64,000 bases of DNA, taken from Paraburkholderia sp. NMBU_R16. Its GTDB lineage: Bacteria > Pseudomonadota > Gammaproteobacteria > Burkholderiales > Burkholderiaceae. The stretch covers positions 1 to 64,000 of the forward strand of contig NZ_JAAAYE010000008.1 in the NCBI RefSeq assembly GCF_013282575.1. The letters are read 5' to 3'. The notes beneath the pieces were generated by a model, which was given only the letters and a program-made list of their open reading frames with translations, had not been told where the DNA came from and made no database searches. Positions 44,648-52,283 of the stretch are shown in pieces (position 1 is the first letter of the stretch; each line of letters begins with the position of its first letter). The translations under genes were made by a program, and so were the position numbers.

Positions 44648-44775
44648 CGGGAGGCATGCCTCCCGCGTACGCTTCGCTTGTACTGCGATGTTGCCGGCCA
44701 GGCTGCGATGCGCAATATACCTTTCGCGTACCGCAGCCTGGCGGCATGACAGGCGACGTGCCGTCCGTCATGCCG
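44648..44775 (-). repeat. Cluster of three inverted repeats between fliC and fliD
   Basis: In order from fliC: cggcatgac / gtcatgccg (44742-44750 with 44767-44775), ccaggctgcg / cgcagcctgg (44698-44707 with 44732-44741), and an 18-bp perfect palindrome cgggaggcatgcctcccg (44648-44665). None has a U-tract. They may stabilise the fliC 3' end or partly stop transcription before fliD. Confidence 0.75.
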
Positions 44776-44785
44776 GATGTGAGTC

Positions 44786-45604
44786 TTACTGCAGGAGCTT
44801 GAGCACTTGCTGCGGCAGCGAGTTCGCTTGTGCGAGCACCGAGATACCGGCTTGCTGCAGCACTTGCGCCTTCGACAGGTTGGCCGTTTCTTGCGCGAAG
44901 TCGGCGTCTTCGATTTGCGAACGGGCGGCCGACATGTTCGTCGACGTCGTTTGCGAGTTCGAGACTGCAGCCTGGAACGTGTTCTGCGTTGCACCGAGCG
45001 TTGCTTGGAAGTTGTTCACTTGCGCCAGAGCAGCGTCGATTGCCGTGATCGCGTTTTGCGCGCCCGAGGTCGTCGAGATGTCGACAGCCGACACGCCGAG
45101 ACCCGTCGTGTTCCACGTCGTCGTGCCGAAGTTCGCCGTGATCGTCTGGTTGGCGCTCGCGCCGACCTGGAAGTTCACGCTGCCCAGGCCGCCCAGCACG
45201 CTTTGGCCGTTGAACGTCGTTTGCGTTTCGACGCGGTTGATTTCAGTCAAGCGCGTGGAGACTTCGGTCTGCAGGTTCGCTTGTGCGGCCGTGCCGAGCG
45301 AGCCGTCGCCCGATTCGACTGCGAGCTGGCGGATACGCTGCAGGTTGGCAACGGTCGACGAGATGGCGCCCGAAGCGGTTTGCACCATCGAGATACCGTT
45401 GTTCGCGTTCATCACGCCTTGGTTCAGCGCGTTGATCGTTGCGGTTTGCGTCGTGGCGATGGCAAGACCCGCGGCGTCATCGGCAGCGGTGTTGATCCGC
45501 TTGCCCGAGGACAGGCGGTTGATAGCCTGCGACAGCGCGCTTTGCGAACCCGACAGGTTCGATTGCGTCGAGAGCGACAGGATGTTGGTGTTGATGTTGA
45601 GCAT
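44786..45604 (-). CDS. fliC: Flagellin FliC
   Basis: 272 residues, a short flagellin. The conserved D0/D1 ends are clear: MLNINTNILSLSTQ, INRLSSGKRINTAADDAAGLAIA, and the C-terminal SQIEDADFAQETANLSKAQVLQQAG. The variable centre is small and Ser/Thr/Asn-rich, offering O-glycosylation sites for the OGT enzymes encoded nearby. It follows a strong sigma-28 promoter. Exported by the flagellar type III apparatus and assembled under the FliD cap. Confidence 0.97.
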   Translation of the reverse strand: MLNINTNILSLSTQSNLSGSQSALSQAINRLSSGKRINTAADDAAGLAIATTQTATINALNQGVMNANNGISMVQTASGAISSTVANLQRIRQLAVESGDGSLGTAAQANLQTEVSTRLTEINRVETQTTFNGQSVLGGLGSVNFQVGASANQTITANFGTTTWNTTGLGVSAVDISTTSGAQNAITAIDAALAQVNNFQATLGATQNTFQAAVSNSQTTSTNMSAARSQIEDADFAQETANLSKAQVLQQAGISVLAQANSLPQQVLKLLQ

Positions 45605-45693
45605 TTCTTTCCTCGTGTGGAAAACGTCCAGGAACTAGGCCGTACGGGGTTCGGCGTCGCGCTTTCGCGAATGGCGCTGCCCGCCTGTCCTGG

Positions 45694-45721
45694 TTGTCGG
45701 CGAGGCGCGAGCGAAACTTTA
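45694..45721 (-). promoter_or_regulatory. Sigma-28 (FliA) promoter of fliC
   Basis: On the minus strand TAAAGTTT (45721-45714), 12 bp, then GCCGACAA (45701-45694), almost the consensus TAAAGTTT-N11-GCCGATAA, about 90 bp before the fliC start. Confidence 0.85.
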
Positions 45722-46050
45722 GGGAGCGATTGGCAAATTCACCGACGAATGCGGTGCGTTTCGTCTCGGAGCCCCGTGTGGCGGGGCTCGGCGGCTCGTG
45801 CAACGTTTGCGCGGGCAGCCGGCGAACGGGTGGTTTTGCGACTCCGTGCCGCGGTTTTTTGGCGGGTTCAGCGCCGATTCGGGCACCCGACGGAGCGAAA
45901 GAGCGAGCGCGGCCGTCGCAAAAACTAGGCAGCGGGAGGTTTACCTGTTATCATCGCCGGTCCAACTAACATCGCCGCTGGCCTCCAATGAGGGGCGAGC
46001 CGCGCGTGAGCCCCTGCCGCCACGCATTTGACCGTAACCTTGGAAGTGAC

Positions 46051-46263
46051 ATGACCACCATTGTTCTGAAGGAAAACGAGCCGTTCGAAGTAGCGATCCG
46101 CCGCTTCCGTCGCGCGATCGAAAAGAATGGCCTGATTGCCGAGCTGCGCGAGCGCCAGTGCTACGAAAAGCCGACGGCAGTTCGCAAGCGCAAGAAGGCT
46201 GCCGCAGTGAAGCGCTTGCACAAGCGCCTGCGCAGCCAGATGTTGCCGAAGAAGCTCCACTGA
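46051..46263 (+). CDS. rpsU: 30S ribosomal protein S21
   Basis: 70 residues with the invariant S21 pattern: [25 protein letters not shown] and the basic C-terminal [19 protein letters not shown]. It sits at the 30S platform near the 16S 3' end. ATG 46051 follows GGAAG. Transcribed alone, ending at a strong hairpin. The 446 bp between fliC and this gene hold the fliC promoter and presumably the rpsU promoter. Confidence 0.97.
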   Translation: MTTIVLKENEPFEVAIRRFRRAIEKNGLIAELRERQCYEKPTAVRKRKKAAAVKRLHKRLRSQMLPKKLH

Positions 46264-46362
46264 GTACCGGGGTCAGACCGGGCCTCGCTGCCGCCAGGGC
46301 GTGCAGCGAGTTGGAGTGGGCAGGAGCTTGACGCGTAGGGCACGGCCGGACAGGTCGCGCCG

Positions 46363-46397
46363 AACGGCGGCGGTGCTTTCAAAGCACGCCGCCGTTT
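46363..46397. terminator. Strong hairpin downstream of rpsU (possibly bidirectional)
   Basis: aacggcggcggtgctttc pairs with aaagcacgccgccgttt almost completely around a single loop base, followed by gcgtttgg on the plus strand. It lies 100 bp after rpsU and 59 bp beyond the stop of the convergent gene, so it can serve both. Confidence 0.75.
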
Positions 46398-46455
46398 GCG
46401 TTTGGTGTTCAGGAGCCGCCTTCGCGGCGTTGCTGTGGGCGCCGCGCCGCCTTTC

Positions 46456-46884
46456 TCAAGCGGCGTACTTTTCGAGTCGCGCGGTCGATAACCCGTATTC
46501 GCGGGCAATCGATTCGAGCCGTTCGCGCCATTCCCATGTGCCGAACGCATCGTGAACGTTTTGCAGACAGCTCAGCAGGTTGACGGTGCCGGGATCGAAG
46601 ACGTTGATGCGTGAGCGCAGCAGCGCGCGCTTGAGTGCCGCGACGCCGGCGTCCATATAGGCCGGCACCCGGTTCGGCGCAAAGCCGATATACCGGACGG
46701 GCACCCCCTCCATCGCCGTCAGGTAATCGCGCGGCGCGATCAGACTGCCGACGGGGCAGCCGCCGCGATAGCCGCGGTAAGCGCCGCCGCCACGCGGTAA
46801 CAATGCGGCATGGCCTTGATCGAAAAGATGATCGACGGCGCGATCGAAAAGGTCCTGATGCGTCAGGAAATGCAGGTTTTTCAT
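46456..46884 (-). CDS. Conserved hypothetical protein
   Basis: About 142 residues from an ATG at 46884 (a frame from 46947 is also possible). Motifs include TMKNLHFLTHQDLFDRAVDHLFDQG, a Gly/Arg-rich turn RGGGAYRGYRGGCPVGSLI, and DAFGTWEWRERLESIAREYGL. Soluble, no signal peptide. I do not recognise the family; such proteins occur in Burkholderiaceae genomes as single genes. Confidence 0.65.
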   Translation of the reverse strand: MKNLHFLTHQDLFDRAVDHLFDQGHAALLPRGGGAYRGYRGGCPVGSLIAPRDYLTAMEGVPVRYIGFAPNRVPAYMDAGVAALKRALLRSRINVFDPGTVNLLSCLQNVHDAFGTWEWRERLESIAREYGLSTARLEKYAA

Positions 46885-47049
46885 CGTTCGAGGGCCCGCT
46901 TGGTCCAGGCAGTGCGTGAGTCTGTTCAATACGGATAACGGCCGCATCGGCTTGAACTGGAGCCAATTCGGGATATTCCCAGGGTCAGCGCAAGCTTGTA
47001 ATCGGCCTGAACAGGCCGAGGGTTCGGACCTGCGGACGTGCGAACCGCG

Positions 47050-47652
47050 TCATGCTTGCCGTGCCTTTGCGCGCTTGGGCTTGGCAAGCGCGGCGCATCG
47101 CTCGCGCCACGCGCAGTTCGATTGATGATCGTTGACCATGCCGACCGCCTGCATGAACGCGTAGCAGATGGTCGAACCGACGAATTTGCATCCGTAGCCC
47201 TTCAAGGCACGGCTCAGCGCATCGGACGCGGGAGTCGAGGCCGGCGCGTGTTCTTTATAGGTGGCCCAGTCGTTCTGCACGGGTTCGCCGTTCACGAACG
47301 ACCAGACGAACTCCGCGAGCGAGCCATGCTCTTCGCGGATCTTCAGCACGGCTTGCGCATTCATCACGGCGGCTTCGATCTTGGCGCGATTGCGCACGAT
47401 GCCGGTATCCGTCAGCAACGCTTCGATCTGTTGAGGCGTGAAGCGCGCGACGGCTTGCACATCGAAATCGGCGAACGCGCGACGATATCCCTCACGCTTG
47501 TTGAGAATCGTCGACCACGAGAGTCCGGCTTGCGCGCCCTCCAGCACGAGCATTTCGAAGAGATGGCGATCGTCGCGTGACGGCACGCCCCATTCGGTGT
47601 CGTGATAGTGCTCGTCTGCCGGCGTTCTGACCCAATTGCAGCGCTGATCCAT
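47050..47652 (-). CDS. tag: DNA-3-methyladenine glycosylase I
   Basis: 200 residues from the ATG at 47652. The zinc-binding residues of Tag are visible: Cys in DQRCNWV, His in EHYHDTEWG, and His/Cys in the C-terminal NDHQSNCAWRERC. Catalytic/recognition residues lie in LFEMLVLEGAQAGLSWSTIL and FVWSFVNGEP. It removes 3-methyladenine from alkylated DNA in base excision repair. The reading frame extends far upstream, but that part is non-homologous and lacks a start signal. Confidence 0.92.
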   Translation of the reverse strand: MDQRCNWVRTPADEHYHDTEWGVPSRDDRHLFEMLVLEGAQAGLSWSTILNKREGYRRAFADFDVQAVARFTPQQIEALLTDTGIVRNRAKIEAAVMNAQAVLKIREEHGSLAEFVWSFVNGEPVQNDWATYKEHAPASTPASDALSRALKGYGCKFVGSTICYAFMQAVGMVNDHQSNCAWRERCAALAKPKRAKARQA

Positions 47653-47842
47653 TGATTTCTTGCCCCCGAAGATGACGCACGACGCCCACGCTTTCGTTCG
47701 CGTACGAAGCATAGCGGAACGACGACAATCGTGAACGGCTCCCCGACCATTGAACACTCGACCATCCGGCCAATTGGCGTAGCGCTCGGTTGCGGATACC
47801 CTTTCGAACGAATCGTTACGCGCGACTGAGCAAAAGGCAAAT

Positions 47843-48739
47843 ATGACGGATCGATCGAAAACAGCACGGTATTGCATCGGCATCGATGGCGGCGGTACGG
47901 GCACGCGCGTCGTGGTGACCGATGCGCAGGGCGTCGAGCTCGCACAGAGCGCGGGCGCGGCGTCGGGTCTCGGGCGGGGCATCGAAGCGGCTTGGCAGGC
48001 CATCGAGGCCGCCGTGGCGCAAGCCTTCGCTAGTGTCGCGCTCACGCTCGACTGGCGCGAGTGCGCGCTCGGTTGCGGGCTCGCCGGGGCCAACAACACC
48101 GAATGGCTCGCCGCGTTCGTGGCGAAGGCGCCGGAGTTGGCGGCGCTGGCGGTGCAAAGCGACGCCTACACGACACTGCTGGGCGCGCATGGCGGCTCGC
48201 CGGGCGTCATCGTGGCGCTGGGCACGGGCAGCATCGCGGCTGCGCTCGACGAGTACGGCCATTGCCGGACTGCGGGAGGTTACGGTTTCCCGTCGGGCGA
48301 TGAAGCGAGCGGCGCCTGGCTTGGCTTGCGCGCGATTGCCCATGCTCAGCGGGCACTCGACGGCCGCGTCGTGCCCGATGCGTTTTCCGAGGAATTGCTC
48401 GCACGAACGGGAGCCACGGACCGGGCGAGCCTCGTCGTCTGGTGTTGCGAGGCGACGCAACCCGCTTATGCGGCGCTCGCGCCCACGGTCCTTGCACATC
48501 GATCGCATCCCGTTGCAGCGGCATTGCTGCGGCAGGGCGGTGCCGACATCGCGCAGCTCATTGACGCACTCGATGCCGGCGGGCGTTTGCCCGTCGCGCT
48601 CTGCGGCGGCCTCGGCGCTTCGCTGGCCGACTATGTACCGGCAGCGCACCGCACACGGCTCGCACCGCCGGCCGCCGATTCCGCGCATGGCGCGGTGCAG
48701 CTTGCGCAGCGCGCCGCACGACAGGCCGAGCAGCGCTAG
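47843..48739 (+). CDS. BadF/BadG-type sugar kinase (N-acetylglucosamine/glucosamine kinase-like)
   Basis: 298 residues of the ASKHA ATPase fold: phosphate-1 loop CIGIDGGGTGTRVVVTD, phosphate-2 VIVALGTGSIAAAL, GYGFPSGDEASGAWLG and the C-terminal adenosine motif ALCGGLGASLADY. This matches bacterial GlcNAc/glucosamine kinases of the BadF/BadG/BcrA family, which salvage amino sugars. It diverges from tag with 190 bp between starts and is followed 36 bp later by a phosphatase gene. Confidence 0.82.
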   Translation: MTDRSKTARYCIGIDGGGTGTRVVVTDAQGVELAQSAGAASGLGRGIEAAWQAIEAAVAQAFASVALTLDWRECALGCGLAGANNTEWLAAFVAKAPELAALAVQSDAYTTLLGAHGGSPGVIVALGTGSIAAALDEYGHCRTAGGYGFPSGDEASGAWLGLRAIAHAQRALDGRVVPDAFSEELLARTGATDRASLVVWCCEATQPAYAALAPTVLAHRSHPVAAALLRQGGADIAQLIDALDAGGRLPVALCGGLGASLADYVPAAHRTRLAPPAADSAHGAVQLAQRAARQAEQR

Positions 48740-48775
48740 AATGACGGCCGTTGGCTCTGCCGCTCTCATCCCATC

Positions 48776-49597
48776 ATGTACCAAGTCATCGCCACCGATC
48801 TCGACGGCACATTGCTCAATAGCGAGCATCAGCTCGATCCGTTTACGATCGCCACGGTGCGTCGGTTATCCGAGAGCGGCGTGCATTTCGTCATTGCCAC
48901 GGGGCGGCATTATTGCGACGTCGCGGGTATTCGCGAGGTGCTCGGCATCAAACCGTTTCTCGTGACGTCGAACGGCGCGCGCGTACATGCACCGGACGAT
49001 ACTGTCATTCATGCCGAGAATCTTCCCGGCGATATCGTGCGCAGGCTCGTGCGGCCCGATATCGCGGGTACGCACGGCCGCGTCATCGTCAATCTGTTCG
49101 CCGACGAGGCATGGCTGATCGACCGCGATGCCCCCCATTTGCTCGCTTTACATCAGGATTCCGGCTTCCGGTATGAAATCATCGATGTCGGTCAACATGA
49201 CGGCAGCGATATCGCCAAAGTGCTCTATATCGGCGAGCCCCGCGATCTCGCAGCGGTGGCGGCCACCCTCGAGCATGAATTCGGTGCGTCGCTATATGTG
49301 ACGTATTCCCTGCCGGATTGCCTCGAAGTCATGGCGCCTTCCGTTTCGAAAGGTCGCGGGCTGCTGCATGCGCTCGAGCGTCTCGGCGCACAGGCGTCAG
49401 CGTGCGTCGCATTCGGCGATAACATGAATGACATCGATTTGCTGGAGACAGCCGGTTACCCGTTCATGATGAATAATGCAAACCCCGCTCTCATGGCCCG
49501 CCTTCCGCACGTGCCGCGTATCGGCAACAACTTCGAAGCAGGCGTCGCACGCCAATTGTGCAAACTTTTTCCGATTGGTGGTGAATTGACTGTTTGA
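48776..49597 (+). CDS. Cof-type HAD-IIB family phosphatase
   Basis: 273 residues with all HAD motifs: IATDLDGTLLNS (nucleophile Asp), VIATGR, SKGRGLLHAL (Lys) and FGDNMNDIDLLETAG (motif IV acids). Cof/YidA-type enzymes dephosphorylate sugar phosphates and cofactor precursors in the cytoplasm. Probably in an operon with the preceding sugar kinase; the substrate is unknown. Confidence 0.9.
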   Translation: MYQVIATDLDGTLLNSEHQLDPFTIATVRRLSESGVHFVIATGRHYCDVAGIREVLGIKPFLVTSNGARVHAPDDTVIHAENLPGDIVRRLVRPDIAGTHGRVIVNLFADEAWLIDRDAPHLLALHQDSGFRYEIIDVGQHDGSDIAKVLYIGEPRDLAAVAATLEHEFGASLYVTYSLPDCLEVMAPSVSKGRGLLHALERLGAQASACVAFGDNMNDIDLLETAGYPFMMNNANPALMARLPHVPRIGNNFEAGVARQLCKLFPIGGELTV

Positions 49598-49763
49598 CGT
49601 GCGCTATGCGCGACTATTTGATCTCCAATGTGGGTTTCCCGACGGTGTAACCGGATTTAACAAATATCATACGATTGCATGGTATACCCAGGTGAATGGA
49701 GCATTGCCAGCTCAGTGACTTCCGTCTAACCTCGGAACAAATGAATTTTTAAGGGAGACCACG

Positions 49764-50063
49764 ATGTCCCAATACGCGGAACTGAAGGCGCAGATTGCGA
49801 AGCTGCAGGCACAGGCGGACGAGGCGAGGCGCGCTGAACTCGCCACTGTAGTCGCAGACATTCGGCAAAAGATTGCGGAGTTCGGGTTATCGGCGACCGA
49901 CCTCGGCTTCCCGCAAGGTGCGCGCCGCGGCCGTCCGCCGAAGAAGACGCCTTTGCCGCCGAAGTACCGCGACCCGAAGTCGGGCGCGACCTGGAGCGGC
50001 CGTGGCAAACCGCCAAAATGGATCGCCGGCAAAAATCGCGACCGCTTCGTTATCGATCAATAA
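49764..50063 (+). CDS. H-NS family nucleoid-associated protein
   Basis: 99 residues: an N-terminal coiled-coil oligomerisation helix (AELKAQIAKLQAQADEARRAEL) and a C-terminal H-NS DNA-binding domain (PPKYRDPKSGATWSGRGKPPKWI) with a Bph-type basic linker (GARRGRPPKKT). It silences AT-rich and foreign DNA. ATG follows AAGGGAG. An AT-rich 166-bp leader precedes it, consistent with autoregulation. Confidence 0.92.
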   Translation: MSQYAELKAQIAKLQAQADEARRAELATVVADIRQKIAEFGLSATDLGFPQGARRGRPPKKTPLPPKYRDPKSGATWSGRGKPPKWIAGKNRDRFVIDQ

Positions 50064-50170
50064 CCCGTTCGAAACGCCGTCGTTATGGCGGGCGCACTGC
50101 AACGCCATTCGGCGTTTATGCGGTGTGCGTCCGATTCACGCGACATGCGTTGAATGCGCTGTTCCAGACG

Positions 50171-50206
50171 ATAAAAATACCCGGTGCGCCGAAATCCCAC
50201 CGGGTA
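50171..50206 (-). terminator. Rho-independent terminator downstream of the GT4 gene
   Basis: Perfect 9-bp stem tacccggtg / caccgggta with an 11-base loop; on the minus strand it is followed by TTTTTAT. It lies about 130 bp past the stop of the glycosyltransferase gene at 50339-51406. Confidence 0.75.
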
Positions 50207-50338
50207 GCCGCAATGCTCGGTCAGAACCTCCATTACAGGTTCTTACAAGAGCGCATCGATGGCAGACCCCGGGGATTTCGAATTCGCTGTGCAGCTGCGC
50301 GCATTCGCCCGATGCCTGCCTTTACCATCGTCCGCCGT

Positions 50339-51406
50339 TTATCCCGCCACTACGCTGCGTAGTACCGGACGACGCGAGCGCTGCTCGATCAATGTCGTAT
50401 AGCGCTCGACATATTCCCGCGCCATTGCCTGAGCGGTGAAGCGTCTTTCGAACTGAGCGCGGATTTCCTCGCGCGACAGCTCGTCGAGTCGCTGCAGCGC
50501 CGCGACTGCGCCTTGCACGTCTTCGACGATATAGCCCGTGACTGCATGGTCGATGACTTCGGGCACCGAGCCGCGATTGAATGCGATGACGGGCGTGCCG
50601 CACGCCATCGCTTCGATCATCACGAGGCCGAACGGCTCGCACCAATCGATCGGGAACAGCAGCGCCTTCGCGCGCGACAGGAACTCGGGCTTGCGCGCTT
50701 CATCGATCTCGCCGATGAATTCCACGTTCGCGTGGCTCAGCAGCGGTTCGATCTCGCTCTTGAAATAGTCCTGGTCGGCCTTGTCGACTTTGGCCGCGAT
50801 CTTCAGCGGCAGGCCGCTCATGGCGGCAATCCGGATAGCGGTATCGACGCGCTTTTCCGGGCAGATCCGTCCGAGGAAGGCCAGATACTCGGGTTCGCAA
50901 TGGGGCTGGGGCATCAACAGCTTTTCGGGCAGGCCGTGATAGACGTTGCCGAGCCACCGCGCCTGCGGCAGTGGAATGCGCTGCGACTCCGAAATCGAAA
51001 TGACGGGCGAATCGGTGAACGTATTGAAGACCGGTTGCAACTCGGGCAGGTCGAGTCGCCCGTGCAACGTCGTGACGGACGGCGTTTCGGCATCCGCGAA
51101 GAGCGAGAACGGCAGATAGTCGAGGTGAAAATGCAGCACGTCGAAATCGGCCGCCGCGCGGCGCACCTGCTCGAGCAGCAACACATGCGGCGCAAACGGA
51201 TCGCGGATCGACGGGTCGAGCCGCAGCGCCCGTGGCCAAGCCGCTTCGAGCGTGGCGGACGTGACCGAGTCACCGCTTGCGAACAACGTCACATCATGGC
51301 CGAGTTCGACGAGGGCTTCCGTCAGATACGACACGACGCGCTCGGTACCACCATAGAACTTCGGCGGGACGGCCTCGTAAAGCGGCGCGATTTGGGCGAT
51401 ACGCAT
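50339..51406 (-). CDS. Glycosyltransferase family 4 protein
   Basis: 355-residue GT-B glycosyltransferase. N-terminal acceptor domain IAQIAPLYEAVPPKFYGGTERVVSYLTEAL; C-terminal donor domain with FLGRICPEKRVDTAIRIA and the GT4 EX7E-type motif WCEPFGLVMIEAMACGTPVIAF. Such enzymes make cell-surface or storage polysaccharide, or glycosylate small acceptors. It stands alone between H-NS and the flagellar master operon, and donor and acceptor are unknown. Confidence 0.88.
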   Translation of the reverse strand: MRIAQIAPLYEAVPPKFYGGTERVVSYLTEALVELGHDVTLFASGDSVTSATLEAAWPRALRLDPSIRDPFAPHVLLLEQVRRAAADFDVLHFHLDYLPFSLFADAETPSVTTLHGRLDLPELQPVFNTFTDSPVISISESQRIPLPQARWLGNVYHGLPEKLLMPQPHCEPEYLAFLGRICPEKRVDTAIRIAAMSGLPLKIAAKVDKADQDYFKSEIEPLLSHANVEFIGEIDEARKPEFLSRAKALLFPIDWCEPFGLVMIEAMACGTPVIAFNRGSVPEVIDHAVTGYIVEDVQGAVAALQRLDELSREEIRAQFERRFTAQAMAREYVERYTTLIEQRSRRPVLRSVVAG

Positions 51407-51567
51407 GCGTCAACCTCCTTCGTCAAAAAGTCGGCGCGACAGTGTTGCCGCGCCGCATGAGTGCCTTGGTTGCCATTATCGGGAGACGGCGCGCCCCTTA
51501 TTAGCGTATTTTCAAACCTTTAAGCCTTGTTACAGCCCGATACAGCAAGGCGCTCGGTCAAAATGCG

Positions 51568-51589
51568 GATTCGGTAAAGATTCGGTAAA
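51568..51589 (+). repeat. Tandem 11-bp direct repeat upstream of the flhDC promoter
   Basis: Two perfect, adjacent copies of gattcggtaaa, one helical turn each, ending 33 bp before the -35 hexamer of the predicted flhDC promoter. The spacing is that of an activator or repressor binding site read twice on one face of the helix. Confidence 0.75.
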
Positions 51590-51622
51590 GTCAGCGCATT
51601 TTCGTTTCGATACCGGCATTTG

Positions 51623-51652
51623 TTGCGGCTCGATAGCTATTCTTCCTATAAT
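51623..51652 (+). promoter_or_regulatory. Predicted sigma-70 promoter of flhDC
   Basis: TTGCGG (51623-51628), 18 bp, perfect TATAAT (51647-51652), pointing at flhD. The -10 is ideal and the -35 is partial, which fits a regulated promoter. Confidence 0.55.
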
Positions 51653-51957
51653 CCCTGCGCCATAGGCGATAAACGCATCCGCCCATTTCCGCCGCGGTTT
51701 TCGGCCAGGCATCTTTCCTCCGACCTTCGCAGCAAGCCCCCACAACGCCGTCGCTGCGTGCTGCTGTAGGAAGAATTCCGACACGCTTAATAGACATTTC
51801 CGACAGCAGTAGCCGCGCTTCTTCCGATTTCCACTGCTTTTACATTTCGACACAATTCGCCCAAAGACCAGAACGACCTGTGCATGCCGGGCGGATTGCG
51901 CGTCGCCGGGCAAACGTTTCCGCACGAAATGACCATTTGAACGACTCGGGGGAAATG

Positions 51958-52278
51958 ATGAGCGCCACTAGCGAAATGCTCAGCGAGATCAAGGAAATCA
52001 ACCTGTCGTATCTGTTGCTTGCCCAACGTCTGCTTCGCGAGGATCGGGCGACGGGAATGTTCCGCATGGGCATCACGGCCCAGCTTGCCGATGTCCTCGC
52101 GAATCTTTCATTCGCCCAAACCATCAAGCTTGCAGCGTCGAACCAACTGCTCTGCCGCTTTCGCTTCGACGACCATGCACTGCTTTCGACACTGGCGGAC
52201 AAAGGCCGCGCGGGAGAACTCGGCCATACCCATGCGGCGATCCTGATGGCGGGCCAGCCGGCCGAGACGATCGGCTAG
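51958..52278 (+). CDS. flhD: Flagellar transcriptional activator FlhD
   Basis: 106 residues with the FlhD hallmark MLSEIKEINLSYLLLAQRLLREDRATGMFRMGI and helix-rich core. FlhD with FlhC forms the FlhD4C2 complex that activates class II flagellar operons. I prefer the second ATG of the ATGATG pair, 5-6 bp after GGGGGA. It ends 5 bp before flhC. Confidence 0.93.
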   Translation: MSATSEMLSEIKEINLSYLLLAQRLLREDRATGMFRMGITAQLADVLANLSFAQTIKLAASNQLLCRFRFDDHALLSTLADKGRAGELGHTHAAILMAGQPAETIG

Positions 52279-52283
52279 CCGAT

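Larger units (their letters stand above)
51407..51957. other. Upstream regulatory region of flhDC
   Basis: 551 bp with no supportable gene. It contains an 11-bp direct repeat (51568-51589), a sigma-70-like promoter (51623-51652) and a leader of about 300 bp before flhD, a layout suited to integration of signals at the motility master switch. Confidence 0.6.
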
